Shown here: piece after piece, positions 44,611 through 53,263 of the stretch
Numbering within the stretch: position 1 is the stretch's first letter
Layout of the letters: every line of letters starts with the position of its first letter
Source: Actinopolyspora lacussalsi
Lineage (GTDB): Bacteria; Actinomycetota; Actinomycetes; Mycobacteriales; Pseudonocardiaceae
DNA length: 64,000 bases
Direction of reading: 5' to 3'
Assembly (NCBI GenBank): GCA_030803735.1
Contig: JAURUC010000001.1
Span: 3,365,501 to 3,429,500 of the forward strand
Translations under genes and position numbers: made by a program
Notes under the pieces: model-generated
The model's input: only the letters and a program-made list of their open reading frames with translations
The model's database searches: none
What the model was told of the DNA's origin: nothing

Positions 44611-45388
44611 ATGAAGCCAAGGAGGCGTGAGTGGGCGCTGGCTGCGGTGCGCGATCCGCGCGAGCGTCGGACGCAGGCGGGTGAGGACGAGCTCGCCGAG
44701 TTCGAGACTGGTGTGCTGGACGGGTTTGTCCTGGCGCGAGCTTCAGCCGGGCTGGTCGACAGCACCGATGACACCAACCGCCTGGAGCTCATCCGGGCAT
44801 GGTCCGGCCGGCCGCTGTGGGAGATGCAGCCAGCTGATGCCGATACCTATTTCGGCAAGGTTCTGCGCGGCGCCGCGCCGTCGACGCGTACCGGTCGGGC
44901 GGCCGCTCTCAGGGTGTTCTTCCAGTTCTTGGAGTCGCGGTATCAGGTCGAGATCCACAACCTGACCGGCCGGGTGGTCGAGTGCCCGCTGGATGAGATG
45001 AACCGTCCGAGAGGCTCAGTCGAGCCGCAGTTGCTATCCCGCCGACTGAAGGTGAGATCGAGCAACTGTTCGCCGGATGGCGCGAGGAACTGGTGACCTG
45101 CCGCAAGTTCGCTCCGACGGCCCGCAACCATGCGGTCGCCCGGCTGGCCGCCGACGTTGGGCTACGGATCAACGAGGCCCGGATGTTCGACTTGGACGAC
45201 GTTCGGCGGGAGCTGGGCCGGTTCGGCAAGCTCAACGTGCGCCATGGCAGGGGAGCGCGCCACAAGGGGCCGAAAGCGCGGCTGGGGCCGTTAATCAACG
45301 GTGCGGATCGCAGCCCGTGGTGATTCGTCGAGGATGTGCTTGGGTAGTTCGACGCTGACTCCACCTGACATGGTGCGCCACTGTCGGT
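44611..45388 (+). pseudogene. Decayed tyrosine-type site-specific integrase
   Basis: The first frame (ATG 44611) encodes an N-terminal SAM-like/core-binding region (GFVLARASAGLVDSTDDTNRLE..., STRTGRAAALRVFFQFLESRY). Near 45033 the frame shifts by one, after which EIEQLFAGWREELVTCRKFAPTARNHAVARLAADVGLRINEARMFDLDDVR and a catalytic-core segment GKLNVRHGRGARHKGPK continue. Three in-frame stops then break the similarity (TGA after ADRSPW at 45321-45323, then TAG and TGA within 50 bases), and the R-H-R-Y half is lost. It is therefore a dead recombinase, marking the left side of an accessory island. Confidence 0.75.
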
Positions 45389-46202
45389 GAGGTTCGTGCC
45401 GTCACCCCTCGGCCCCGCACCGGCCGATTCCTGCCTCCGCAGTGAGGGCAATACCCCGCGCCGCAGTCAAGCAATCCCGAGTCGCATGCTGCGGCAACCC
45501 ACTCCAAGTAACTCGGCCAGACCCACGGCTGGACCGGATCAACGCTCAGACTGGTGCTGGATGACCTGACAGTGGTGTTGCACGACCTCCCCGTTGGTCA
45601 ACGAGTCACGCTCACCGACGTCCGCACCCGAATATCGCGGCACGCCTCCACCCCACGAGTCGCCGAAGTGCTCACCGCCCTCGTACAGGCCCTGCCACGG
45701 ATGGAGTTCGAGCATCGGCGGCTCGAGCATCGGCGGATCGCCTCCGAACGGCTCCAGCGGGTCCTGCCGACCATGTCCCGGCATGTATTCACCACCGAAG
45801 AGGCACGCTCAGGCGTACGTGACGGGGCGACCCCGCGGACCGGGCGGATCAGCCGCGGACGGTGTCTCCGGTATGGCGGTGAGCTCTGTCCGGGTTCTGC
45901 AAATTCGAGTATCTGGCCCGGGGGAAATTTTTGTGGTCACCAGTGTAGACATGTGTTGGTGGCGTTGTTAGTATTGCTGTCAGCAGACGGTAGGATACGA
46001 GGCGCCATCATCGACGAATCGGCGCGGCGAGTGAGTGCAGTGGTAGGCCCCGGGCAAGGACTGGAAGTGCTCCCGCCCGGGTAACGAAGAATCCGTCCGG
46101 GATCCGCGCGAGAGAAGGGGGTCGTCGATTCGCCGTAACGAAGGCCGCGTCTCTCTCCTTTGGACAGGTCAGCGGCCGCTGTGAGTAGAAAAGTCCCTGT
46201 TT
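45389..46202 (+). other. Region of decayed sequence upstream of the MerR gene
   Basis: No intact gene is supported. A segment at about 45551-45680 (+ strand) reads DDLTVVLHDLPVGQRVTLTDVRTRISRH and then degenerates; it looks like a fragment of a protein associated with actinobacterial integrases, but I cannot name it. From about 45920 the base composition becomes more A/T-rich, and 46080-46202 leads directly into a perfect terminator, so a short transcript or leader RNA may be made there. Confidence 0.35.
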
Positions 46203-46236
46203 CCCCCGGCGCACCGCTGGTGCGCCGGGGGTTTTT
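46203..46236 (+). terminator. Perfect intrinsic terminator or attenuator just before the MerR gene
   Basis: 13-bp arms CCCCCGGCGCACC / GGTGCGCCGGGGG with a 3-base loop, followed by TTTTT (46232-46236). It ends 20 bases before the ATG at 46257 with no open reading frame in front, suggesting a leader RNA attenuator or the end of a small RNA. Confidence 0.85.
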
Positions 46237-46256
46237 GCGGGGTTCCAGGAGCATCG

Positions 46257-46570
46257 ATGAACCAACACCACACCGAACCCGATGAGAAGTTCGACGACGC
46301 CGACTACCCCGCCTACACGATGGGCCGGCCGCGGCCATTCTCGAGGTGACCCAGCCTTTTCTGCGGTCCTTGGAAGAAACCGGCCTGATCACCCCGCAAC
46401 GCTCGACCGGCGGGCATCGCCGCTACTCGCGGGCCCAGCTACGTCGAGCCTCCCGCGCCCGTGAACTCGTCGACCAGGGCACCCCGGTGACTGCGGCCTG
46501 CCGCATCATCACCCTCGAAGACCAACTCGCCGACCACACCAACCAGTCATATCCCGACACCGGCGCCTAA
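46257..46570 (+). pseudogene. Frameshifted small MerR-family regulator
   Basis: From the ATG at 46257 the frame reads MNQHHTEPDEKFDDADYPAYTMGR and then runs into a stop at about 46348. In the next frame AAAILEVTQPFLRSLEETGLITPQRSTGGHRRYSR follows without a gap, so a one-base indel at about 46326-46335 splits a MerR winged helix that would be about 104 residues long. YTMGRAAxILxVTQ...GGHRRYS is the MerR helix-turn-helix plus wing. The C-terminal VDQGTPVTAACRIITLEDQLAD is complete. If the indel is real the gene is inactive, unless programmed slippage in the CCGGCCGCGGCC run restores it. Confidence 0.7.
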
Positions 46571-46794
46571 ACCACCAGGCACGGCCCGAGGGTGTTGCGG
46601 CCCGAGGATGTTGCGGCACGCGGCTCCCCCTCCCTGCGCTGCCCGTACGGGCTCGCGCGCGGACAGCTGGGGATGTCTCAGGGGCCTCGGTGGGGTATGC
46701 GCGCCCGCCCAGTCACCATGACGGGGTTGTCGCCGGGTGGTCCGTTAGACGTTGAGGACGCGGTGGGTGCCGCAGTACTGGCATTCCGCGTCTT

Positions 46795-46824
46795 CGGAAT
46801 ACGGCAGGAATCTGGCGTATTCCG
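46795..46824 (-). terminator. Hairpin at the end of the Asp23 operon
   Basis: Perfect 9-bp arms CGGAATACG / CGTATTCCG with a 12-base loop, ten bases past the stop of the last operon gene (46834). Bases 46571-46794 show nothing else recognisable. Confidence 0.6.
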
Positions 46825-46833
46825 ATCCTGCCC

Positions 46834-47406
46834 TTAGTGGGTGCGGCGGCCTCGGGCGTCGTCGAGGCGTAGCAGCAGGTTGGTTTGGAGGTGTTCGAGT
46901 TCGAGGGCCTGGCGGAGCCGGGGGAGGGCTTCGGTGTCGATGTGGTGGCGCAGCCGGCCTATGTCGGCGCGGTCTTCGGTGGAGACGACGAGATGCAGGA
47001 TGGGGTGACTGCGGTCGCCGGCAAGGCGGGCACGGGCTGTGCGCACCCCGGGATAGGTTTCGATCTCGTCGACCAGTGGTGTGGCGGCGGTGTCGGCATC
47101 GAGGTGGGTGCTGCCGCGGCGGGGGGTGGTGCTGAGTTGCCAGGTGCCGGTGTGGGCGCGACGCAGGGTTTGGGCGAGCAGCCAGCGTAGGCACAGCAGC
47201 CCGATGATGATGCTGGTCGCGGCGGCGACCCAGGGCATCCATCCGGCCAGCCGCGGTGTGGCCGACAGGATGGGGCCGTCGCCTGCGAGCAAGGGCAGCA
47301 GCCCGAACCCGGTGGCCAGGACGAACGCGCCAGCGGCGAGCAGTACGGCACCGGCGATGGCCAGCAGGGCGCGGTTGAGCCGGGCGGGCCGGTTGGGGCT
47401 GGTCAT
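46834..47406 (-). CDS. AmaP-type alkaline-shock membrane anchor protein
   Basis: 190 residues. Two TM helices near the N-terminus (LLAIAGAVLLAAGAFVLATGF and WMPWVAAATSIIIGLLCLRWLLAQ) followed by a soluble domain with ...GVRTARARLAGDRSHPILHLVVSTEDRADIGRLRHHIDTEALPRLRQAL, as in proteins that anchor Asp23 to the membrane. It is the last gene of a six-gene run with ATGA or near-ATGA junctions. Its start overlaps the stop of the DUF6286 gene. Confidence 0.75.
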   Translation of the reverse strand: MTSPNRPARLNRALLAIAGAVLLAAGAFVLATGFGLLPLLAGDGPILSATPRLAGWMPWVAAATSIIIGLLCLRWLLAQTLRRAHTGTWQLSTTPRRGSTHLDADTAATPLVDEIETYPGVRTARARLAGDRSHPILHLVVSTEDRADIGRLRHHIDTEALPRLRQALELEHLQTNLLLRLDDARGRRTH

Positions 47407-47954
47407 CGGCTCCTCCTGTCCGCGGTGACCTTGACGCGCACTGTCGGTGTGCGTACTGGGACGATCTCGGCGAGCCGGTCGGTGAGCAGAGCGCGGACCT
47501 GCTCACCGATCTCGCGGGTGTCGGCACCGGGGGTGCGCACGGTGGCGGTGATGCGACGGCGGCCCACGGTCAGTGCGGCGGAGCTGACCCCGTCGGCCGC
47601 GGCGGCGGTGGTCGTCAGGTCCTTACCCAAGGTGCGGCGGGAGACTCCGGCATCGGTGTGCTCCGCCCCGGTTCCTGCCGGATCGTTGGCTAGCGGCAGG
47701 ACGGTGGGCTTTCCGGGCAGCAGCCCGGCGACGAGCAGGATGAGCCCGAGTAGCACGGCGAGCACACCGGTGGTGACCACGATCGGGTCGTCCCAGGTTC
47801 GGCCCAGCACGTCCGCGGCCAGGGTGGTGGTCGACACGATCGGGGGGTGTCCGGAGAGATGCTGGATGCTGGCGATACTCACGAGTACCGCGGCTGCCAG
47901 CAGCACGAGCGCGGCCAGCGTGGCGGACAGGCTGCGGCGGGAACGGCGGATCAT
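47403..47954 (-). CDS. DUF6286 membrane protein
   Basis: 183 residues. Basic N-terminus (MIRRSRRSLSA), TM1 at about 9-29 and TM2 at about 60-80, then an Asp23-like soluble part (RTLGKDLTTTAAAADGVSSAALTVGRRRITATVRTPG, EIGEQVRALLTDRLAEIVPVRTPTVRVKV). In actinobacteria this family is found with Asp23/Gls24 proteins in envelope-stress operons; the exact role is not known. Confidence 0.72.
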   Translation of the reverse strand: MIRRSRRSLSATLAALVLLAAAVLVSIASIQHLSGHPPIVSTTTLAADVLGRTWDDPIVVTTGVLAVLLGLILLVAGLLPGKPTVLPLANDPAGTGAEHTDAGVSRRTLGKDLTTTAAAADGVSSAALTVGRRRITATVRTPGADTREIGEQVRALLTDRLAEIVPVRTPTVRVKVTADRRSR

Positions 47955-48430
47955 CGAATCTCCCGGCGGGCGGGGCGGGGTGGGCGCAGCGCGGTCACGG
48001 TGATGTCGACGGTGCGGACCCGGACGTCAGCGAGTTCGGCGAGCCGGTCGATCAATACGCGCCGCACGTGGTCGGTGACCTGGGCGACCGGGGCCGGATA
48101 GTCGACCGACAGCCGCACCCGCAGCGCACACACCCTGCCGTGTACCTCGGCCGTGACCTGGGGAATCTGTTCGGCCTCGTCACCTCCGGTGCTCACGCCG
48201 AGCACGCGGTGAGCGGCGCCCCCGACCTGGTCGACCTCGCCGACGATCCGGGCCGCCATCCGTTCGACAACCCGGTCGTGCAGGGTGGTCACGCCCCGCT
48301 CCTCCGGTGGCGCGTGCCCGTGGTGCGCGGGCGTGGGCCGGCCGGCTGGTGCGGAGCCCACCGAGGCGGAAGCGGCGGCAGACAGGGGTGCGGTGCGGTC
48401 GGTCGTCTCCCCCGCCGCGCCAGCGGTCAT
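47951..48430 (-). CDS. Asp23/Gls24-family envelope stress protein
   Basis: 159 residues. After a low-complexity Ala/Pro-rich N-terminus of about 45 residues comes VVERMAARIVGEVDQVGGAAHRVLGVS and then AEVHGRVCALRVRLSVDYPAPVAQVTDHVRRVLIDRLAELADVRVRTVDITVTAL, the helix-strand pattern of Asp23. It is a cytoplasmic, membrane-associated protein induced by alkaline or envelope stress. It is bracketed by ATGA overlaps with DUF2273 and DUF6286 genes. Confidence 0.8.
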   Translation of the reverse strand: MTAGAAGETTDRTAPLSAAASASVGSAPAGRPTPAHHGHAPPEERGVTTLHDRVVERMAARIVGEVDQVGGAAHRVLGVSTGGDEAEQIPQVTAEVHGRVCALRVRLSVDYPAPVAQVTDHVRRVLIDRLAELADVRVRTVDITVTALRPPRPARREIR

Positions 48431-48615
48431 CGCGGCCCCCGCCCCTGGGCGGCCCCGGAGAGGCGGGAGAGGTCGAGTTGGCCGTCGAGGAAGCGTCCGA
48501 CCAGGAACCCGGCGGCGCCGAACAGTGCCACGATGATGAAGGCGAGGAAACCGCCGAAGGCGGCAGTCAGACCGAGCACGAGTCCCACGGCCAGGCCGAT
48601 GATGGTGGCGTTCAT
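48427..48615 (-). CDS. Small DUF2273-type membrane protein
   Basis: 62 residues from the ATG at 48615 with an AAGGAGTTGTGATC ribosome site. Two hydrophobic helices (IIGLAVGLVLGLTAAFGGFLAF and IIVALFGAAGFLVGRFLDG) and a short basic tail, the standard form of the small protein found inside Asp23 operons. Stop overlaps the next Asp23 start (ATGA). Confidence 0.8.
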   Translation of the reverse strand: MNATIIGLAVGLVLGLTAAFGGFLAFIIVALFGAAGFLVGRFLDGQLDLSRLSGAAQGRGPR

Positions 48616-48617
48616 GA

Positions 48618-48983
48618 TCACAACTCCTTGTCCGGACCGCCCGGCAAACCAGTGGTCTCGTCGGGTAGTTCCAGATCGTCGATGGCCACCGCGACCGGGA
48701 GACCGCCGGCCAGGTCCGCGACGGCGTCGCGGACCTGGCCGGCGACTGCGGTCATGGTGGCGGGATAGCGGGCGGCGACGTGGATCACCAGTTCGGTGTC
48801 GGTGAGCCGGACCCCCGGCACCCGGCGCCCGGGCAGATAGGTGGCGACTTGGCCGTATCGGCCGCTGTGCGGACGAGCCACCAGCGGACACGCCGCCACA
48901 GCGGCGGCGATCGCCGCGACCCGCCGGTCGACGTTCTGCCCGCTGGGGGCCTCGCCCCGGCGGCAGGCGGGATCGACGCTCAT
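48618..48983 (-). CDS. Asp23-like conserved protein
   Basis: 121 residues from the ATG at 48983, overlapping the preceding Asp23 stop. It contains VAAIAAAVAACPLVARPHSGRYGQVATYLPGRRVPGVRLTDTELVIHVAARYPATM followed by VRDAVADLAGGLPVAVAIDDLELPD, an Asp23-like strand-helix-strand arrangement with a shorter N-terminus. Two bases separate it from the DUF2273 gene. Function beyond membership in the stress operon unknown. Confidence 0.7.
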   Translation of the reverse strand: MSVDPACRRGEAPSGQNVDRRVAAIAAAVAACPLVARPHSGRYGQVATYLPGRRVPGVRLTDTELVIHVAARYPATMTAVAGQVRDAVADLAGGLPVAVAIDDLELPDETTGLPGGPDKEL

Positions 48984-49471
48984 TCCACGCGCGTGGGCTG
49001 CGAGGGGTGGTTGCCGTCCTCGTCGGGCAGGTGTAGATCGGTGACGTCGATGTTGACTTCGACCACCTCCAGCCCGGTCATCTGCTCGACCGCGCTGATG
49101 ACGTTGCGGCGGATCCCGCGGGCCAGTTCCACGATCGACACGCCGTACTCGACGACGATGACCACATCGATCGCGGCCTGCTTCTCGCCTACCTCGACCG
49201 TCACACCCTGGCTGGTCGAGGACCGCGCGCCCGGGATGCGCTCCCGCATCGCACCCCACGCGCGGGAGGCGCCGCCGCCGAAGCCGTGGACTCCGCTCAC
49301 GTCGTGGGCGGCCATCCCGGCGATCTTCGACACGACCACGTCGGCGACGGTGGTCCTGCCCTGGGTGTTATCCAGCTGCGCGCTGTCCGAGACCGCGGGG
49401 CTGCGGGACGCCGTGCCGGAGGTGGTGTCCTGGCTCTGCTGAGTCTTCTGTTCACCGGTGGGGGTACTCAT
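48980..49471 (-). CDS. Asp23/Gls24-family envelope stress protein
   Basis: 163 residues from the ATG at 49471. A Ser/Thr/Gln-rich leader of about 35 residues precedes TTVADVVVSKIAGMAAHDVSGVHGFGGGASRAWGAMRERI, SQGVTVEVGEKQAAIDVVIVVEYGVSIVELARGIRRNVISAVEQMTGLEVVEVNIDVTDLHLP, the most canonical Asp23 protein of the cluster. It starts the intact part of the operon; the upstream gene at 49758-50172 is frameshifted. Confidence 0.88.
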   Translation of the reverse strand: MSTPTGEQKTQQSQDTTSGTASRSPAVSDSAQLDNTQGRTTVADVVVSKIAGMAAHDVSGVHGFGGGASRAWGAMRERIPGARSSTSQGVTVEVGEKQAAIDVVIVVEYGVSIVELARGIRRNVISAVEQMTGLEVVEVNIDVTDLHLPDEDGNHPSQPTRVE

Positions 49472-49757
49472 CGCTGTGGGGCTCCTTCGAGATCGCCTGG
49501 TCTCGGCCGCAGTGGTGCGCCCGAGGAGTGATGATGCTTGTTCCTGTAGGACACTGGCGCGCACCGATTCCTCGCGCCCCCACCGCTAGATTCTTTGAGA
49601 ATCCCCCGGATGGATGACATCACAGTGGGTCAGGGACGAGGAGCAGGCCCGACTCCGAGTGTCGACCGCTGACGCCACGCCGGTCGCGTGCTGTGGGGAC
49701 ACCGTTTACGAGTGGCCGTACCGCCAACTCCGGTACGCCTTTTGAGCCCACCTACGG
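49472..49757 (-). other. Spacer upstream of the Asp23 genes
   Basis: 286 bases with no supported gene. It probably contains the promoter for the Asp23 run; I cannot assign the sigma-factor box. An ACTCCTCGGG/GAGGAACAAG patch near 49520-49545 has no clear symmetry. Confidence 0.3.
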
Positions 49758-50172
49758 TCAGGCCACCCTGCTGGCGAACACGTCGTCAATGACGACGGTG
49801 ATGCTCACGGGTTCCAGTCCGGCCACGGCACGAACCCGCCGCGCGACCGCAACGTGAGCGCGGGCGGCGACTCGGGGCTGGCCGAGACCGCTGTCCAACA
49901 CGCCGGGGTGGGGTGGTCCGGGTCTCCCACGGATGCGCCCCAGCGCGGTCCGCAGGATCGATTCGGGGCCCGCACCGGCTCGTTGGCGGCCTCCCGGACT
50001 GGGGACCACAGACAGCCGACTCGACCAGGACGGCCTGGCAATGCGGACAGCCGGCCTGATGGGAGGTGCGCTGTACGGCATGGCCGTCGGCGATCTGCTC
50101 GAGGAGGTCTTCGGTAACCGCGCCGCACACCAGTCGAGTGCCGGACCGGGCAGGCCCGGAATCAAAGATCAT
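49758..50172 (-). pseudogene. Doubly frameshifted anti-sigma/Asp23-partner-like gene
   Basis: Starts at the ATG 50172, overlapping the sigma-factor stop (ATGA). The first frame gives CGAVTEDLLEQIADG and HQAGCPHCQAVLVESAV with a C-P-H-C-Q motif. A one-base shift then continues LWSPVREAANEPVRAPN; a second shift continues ILRTALGRIRG and VAARAHVAVARRVRAVAGLEPVSITVVIDDV to a stop at 49758. Each frame is sensible only over its own third. The intact protein would be about 137 residues, with a Cys/His site typical of zinc anti-sigma or redox-sensing partners. Loss of this gene could leave the adjacent sigma factor unrestrained. Confidence 0.6.
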
Positions 50173-50780
50173 GTCCAACCCTTCAACTGGTTCACCAACA
50201 TTCTCCGGGCTCGCAAGAGCCGGCTTCGCACCGCGGCTTCGGTGATGCCCAAGACCGCGGCGGTCTCTCGATAACTCAGTCCTTCCAACTGGTACAACAC
50301 CAGCACACCCCGTTGCTCGACAGGAAGAGCAGCCATCACCTCGAACACGGCGTGGACGTGTTGGCGAGCGACCGCGGTGTCTTCCGGCCCCGCCGCGGCC
50401 GGGGGCACGTTCCGCTCGTCCAGCGGACTGGTGCGCAGTTGACGGCGCTGAGCGTTCCAACACCGGTTCACCACGATGCGATACAGCCACGTGGTGAACG
50501 CGCTGGCGCCGGCGAAACTCGTCAGCGCCGTCCACAACTGAATGATCACCTCTTGCGCGACGTCCTCGGCATCGTGGTAGTTGCCGAGCATGCGCAGCGC
50601 GATCCGATAGATCCGGCCGCGATGACGACCAATGAGCACTTCAAAAGCGTCGAGATCACCGCCACGAGCCTTACCGGCGAGCCACGCGTCCGCTTCACCG
50701 TCCCAGCCCGGCGCCCCCGCCGACTGCCGCCGGAACCGGCCGCCGCTGGCCGTGAGCGCGGGGCCGTCCTCGTGGGTCAT
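50169..50780 (-). CDS. ECF-type RNA polymerase sigma factor
   Basis: 203 residues. Sigma region 2 reads FEVLIGRHRGRIYRIALRMLGNYHDAEDVAQEVIIQLW (about 47-85), with W..F AFTTWLYRIVVNRCWNAQRR; region 4 reads MAALPVEQRGVLVLYQLEGLSYRETAAVLGITEAAVRSRLLRARRMLVNQL. This is a group IV factor that probably directs the Asp23/envelope-stress operon directly downstream. The stop overlaps the start of a frameshifted partner gene, and its own start overlaps the end of a decayed integrase. Confidence 0.92.
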   Translation of the reverse strand: MTHEDGPALTASGGRFRRQSAGAPGWDGEADAWLAGKARGGDLDAFEVLIGRHRGRIYRIALRMLGNYHDAEDVAQEVIIQLWTALTSFAGASAFTTWLYRIVVNRCWNAQRRQLRTSPLDERNVPPAAAGPEDTAVARQHVHAVFEVMAALPVEQRGVLVLYQLEGLSYRETAAVLGITEAAVRSRLLRARRMLVNQLKGWT

Positions 50781-51153
50781 CGCGCGCCCACCTCCTGGAC
50801 GGCCGCATCACGCTCGGCGTGCCACCCGTCCAGCACGTCGACCGACGGCCGGGCATAGCGCGACAGGACGCGGATCGAGAGGTGTCCGGACTCGCTCATC
50901 AGCGTCGGGATGGGCACCCCTCCTCGAGGACGTGGATCAGCACGTACCTGGCGCGGAGCGTGCGGCGGGGATCATGGCGACGCGCACACCCGGTTGGTGA
51001 CGGCGCCCGCGAATTCGGCGAGGCCCGCGGCCAAGGCTGGGTCGGCGAGAGGGTCGGCGACCGAGTACCCGGGTTTAAGGGGTGCAGCATCTCGGGTCGC
51101 CAGGCAAGCTCGGCGGTACAGTCGGGATCAACGACTTCGATGCGTTCCAGCAT
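50777..51153 (-). pseudogene. C-terminal remnant of a tyrosine integrase
   Basis: On the - strand RARYVLIHVLEEG is followed, after loss of one base at about 50918, by PIPTLMSESGHLSIRVLSRYARPSVDVLDGWHAERD and a stop that overlaps the sigma-factor ATG. LMSESGHLSIRVLSRYARPS contains the late G-H-x-S/T...Y pattern of tyrosine recombinases. Further upstream (to 51153) the frame is open but not recognisable. Bases 51154-51382 contain nothing I can assign. Confidence 0.55.
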
Positions 51154-51382
51154 CCACCTCAGCTCTTCGGCGTCAGTGCGAGGGAGAGAGGGGCCGACAG
51201 CGGCATGCCGGTCACGACAATTCAGGCCCGATCGGGGTGCTCGCGGTAAGCGGTGGCCTCGTTCCAGCGGAGTGTGTTCACATCGCGAGCCAGCTCGTCA
51301 GACCACGACACGAGGCCTACAGCATCGAGTACAGAAATCCTGCTCGAGGTTCGTCCCGGTGCCTTCCGACCTGACCGTGGAG

Positions 51383-52420
51383 TCAGCCCCGGACTTCGTC
51401 ATCGTCGCGGGCCGCGGAGTGCTCCTGCTCGGCAGGTCCCGTGTGGGCGGGGCTGGCACTGCGGTGATCGTTGGTTTGTGGGGTGCCGCGGGTGGTGTCT
51501 CGGTCGGTTTGTCGTTCGGATTCGACATTGATCTCTGCGCCCAGAAGCACGACGTAGCTGGTGAGATAGAGCCACAGCAGCAGCACGATCACTCCGGTAA
51601 GCGCCCCGTAGATCTTATTGTAGCTGCCGAAGTTGGTGATGTACAGGTTGAACAAGATACTGCCGAGGAGCCACAGCCCGGTCGCGGTGATCGAGCCGAT
51701 ACTGACCCAGCGGAAACGCGGTGCGACCCGATCGGGCGCTACGCGATAGGCGACCGCGAGCGCCACCACGATCAAAGCGACGAGCAGGAGCCAGCGCACC
51801 ACCTGCGCCATGATCAGGCCCACGGGGCCGATGTCGAAACCATCCAGGACTGCCGGGGCGACCGCGACCAGCGCCAACGCCAGCAGCACGAACACACCCC
51901 CGCACAGAGTGAGCCCGACCGCGAGAGCCTCCAGCTTGAGAAAGCCGCGGCTCTCCTTCTCACCGTAGGCGAGATTGACCGCACTGATCAGGTTCCGCGT
52001 CCCCGTCGAGGCCAGCCAGAGCGCGATGAGGAGCGAGACGACCAACCCGAAACCCAATTGTCCACCGTGGCCCCGGGCCACCGAGGCGAGCTGCTCGTTG
52101 ACCAGCCGCTGAGACTCCTGCGGCAACGACGAGGTGTACTCGCCGATCTGGCGCGTGGCCTGTGCCGGATCGGCGACCAGCCCGAAGACCGTGAGCAGCG
52201 CGATCAACGAGGGAAAGATCGCGAGGAACGCGAAGAACGCGACGCTGCCGGCCAGCATGTAGATGTTGTCGGCACTACCGGCCTTCCACGCGCGCACCAG
52301 AATTTGGTGCCAGCCCCGGGCCGGGATCTGCGACGGCCAGTCGGCCTCCCCGCCCGAGCGGGACCTCGAATCGACGCGCCCGTCTCGATCCGCCTGCTCG
52401 GCCGCCTCGTCCCGGGCCAT
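51383..52420 (-). CDS. YihY/BrkB-family membrane protein
   Basis: 345 residues from the ATG at 52420 with GGAGGTCGTG upstream. Six TM helices; the family signature is NIYMLAGSVAFFAFLAIFPSLIALLTVFGLV near the N-terminus and YGALTGVIVLLLWLYLTSYVVLLGAEIN at the last helix. The C-terminal 45 residues are hydrophilic and charged (ESERQTDRDTTRG...). YihY proteins were once called RNase BN in error; actual function is unclear, possibly envelope lipid or transport. Reads with the small gene 52557-52787 but a hairpin lies between. Confidence 0.88.
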   Translation of the reverse strand: MARDEAAEQADRDGRVDSRSRSGGEADWPSQIPARGWHQILVRAWKAGSADNIYMLAGSVAFFAFLAIFPSLIALLTVFGLVADPAQATRQIGEYTSSLPQESQRLVNEQLASVARGHGGQLGFGLVVSLLIALWLASTGTRNLISAVNLAYGEKESRGFLKLEALAVGLTLCGGVFVLLALALVAVAPAVLDGFDIGPVGLIMAQVVRWLLLVALIVVALAVAYRVAPDRVAPRFRWVSIGSITATGLWLLGSILFNLYITNFGSYNKIYGALTGVIVLLLWLYLTSYVVLLGAEINVESERQTDRDTTRGTPQTNDHRSASPAHTGPAEQEHSAARDDDEVRG

Positions 52421-52464
52421 CACGACCTCCCTTCCGCCACAGAACTTCTGTAACTCCCGTAGAA

Positions 52465-52488
52465 GGGCGTGCCCACGAGAGCACGCCC
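52465..52488 (-). terminator. Hairpin between a small gene and the YihY gene
   Basis: Perfect 8-bp arms GGGCGTGC / GCACGCCC with an 8-base loop, 69 bases downstream of the 52557 stop. Confidence 0.5.
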
Positions 52489-52556
52489 ACATTCCTCGAC
52501 GCCGTGCCCCGTGCTTGGATGCCCCCGGCAATCAGCACAGGCTGGGCCCGCCGAAC

Positions 52557-52787
52557 TCAGACGGACCACTGCCCGTGGGTGATGACGTTGGCGCGCTGGC
52601 GCAGCCAGTCGGCGATCTCGCCACGGATGGTGGACGCATCACCCCCGCGCGGCAGGTCGCCGGCGATCGCACGCAGCGTCCGGGCCGCGATCACGCGCTC
52701 GACGCAGTGATCACCCGCGGTGACGCCGATGGCGTCCACCGGCTCGTCCAGCACGGCGGTTTGGGACGGGCGAATCGGTTCGCTCAT
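52557..52787 (-). CDS. Small conserved hypothetical protein
   Basis: 76 residues from the ATG at 52787 with GAGGAG upstream. Sequence has no TM segment; the middle (VDAIGVTAGDHCVERVIAARTLRAIAGDLPRGGDASTIRGEIADWLRQRANV) looks helical. I do not recognise the family. It sits alone between the YihY gene and a decayed stretch. Confidence 0.55.
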   Translation of the reverse strand: MSEPIRPSQTAVLDEPVDAIGVTAGDHCVERVIAARTLRAIAGDLPRGGDASTIRGEIADWLRQRANVITHGQWSV

Positions 52788-53263
52788 GAGGAACTCCTCG
52801 TGGAGTGGCCAGGCATGTGGACAGCAGTGTCCCGCCGGAAGCCGACAGATCCGCGCGTGAGAAACGACCTCGGCACGGTACCCCGGATCAACCGGTGGCG
52901 TCGCCGAGGTGCAAGCGGGCATCCGTGTTCAGCTTCACTTCGCCGTAGGGCAGGAGTGCGACCGGAACAGAGGGGTCGGCCCGCGCCGGTCAGGACCCAT
53001 CCGTCGGCCGTGAGCACGTCTTGGAGCATGAGCGTGTTCACGTAGACCAGGGCCGCTCGGAGAATCCGCGGGCACCGGTCAACACCGACTGGCTCCGCCG
53101 GGCCGCCCTGGAGCTCGGCGGCCCGAACCGGGTCGGCTCCGCCCCCGGCCGCGAGCTCAGCGCAGCCCAAGGGGCGACGAGGCACTGGTCCGGATCTTGA
53201 TGTCCATCGACCCCGGCCCCGTCCCTCAAGCCAGCTGACCAGGCGGCGAAGAGGACTGGAGGC
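52788..53263. other. Gene-poor stretch with no recognisable feature
   Basis: About 475 bases in which all frames are short or shadow-like. No repeat, RNA gene or promoter could be identified. It probably consists of decayed island DNA. Confidence 0.4.

Noticed and set aside
50819..52453. 544-codon + strand frame spanning the integrase remnant and YihY gene
   Set aside because: Covers unrelated features on the other strand and has shadow-type composition.
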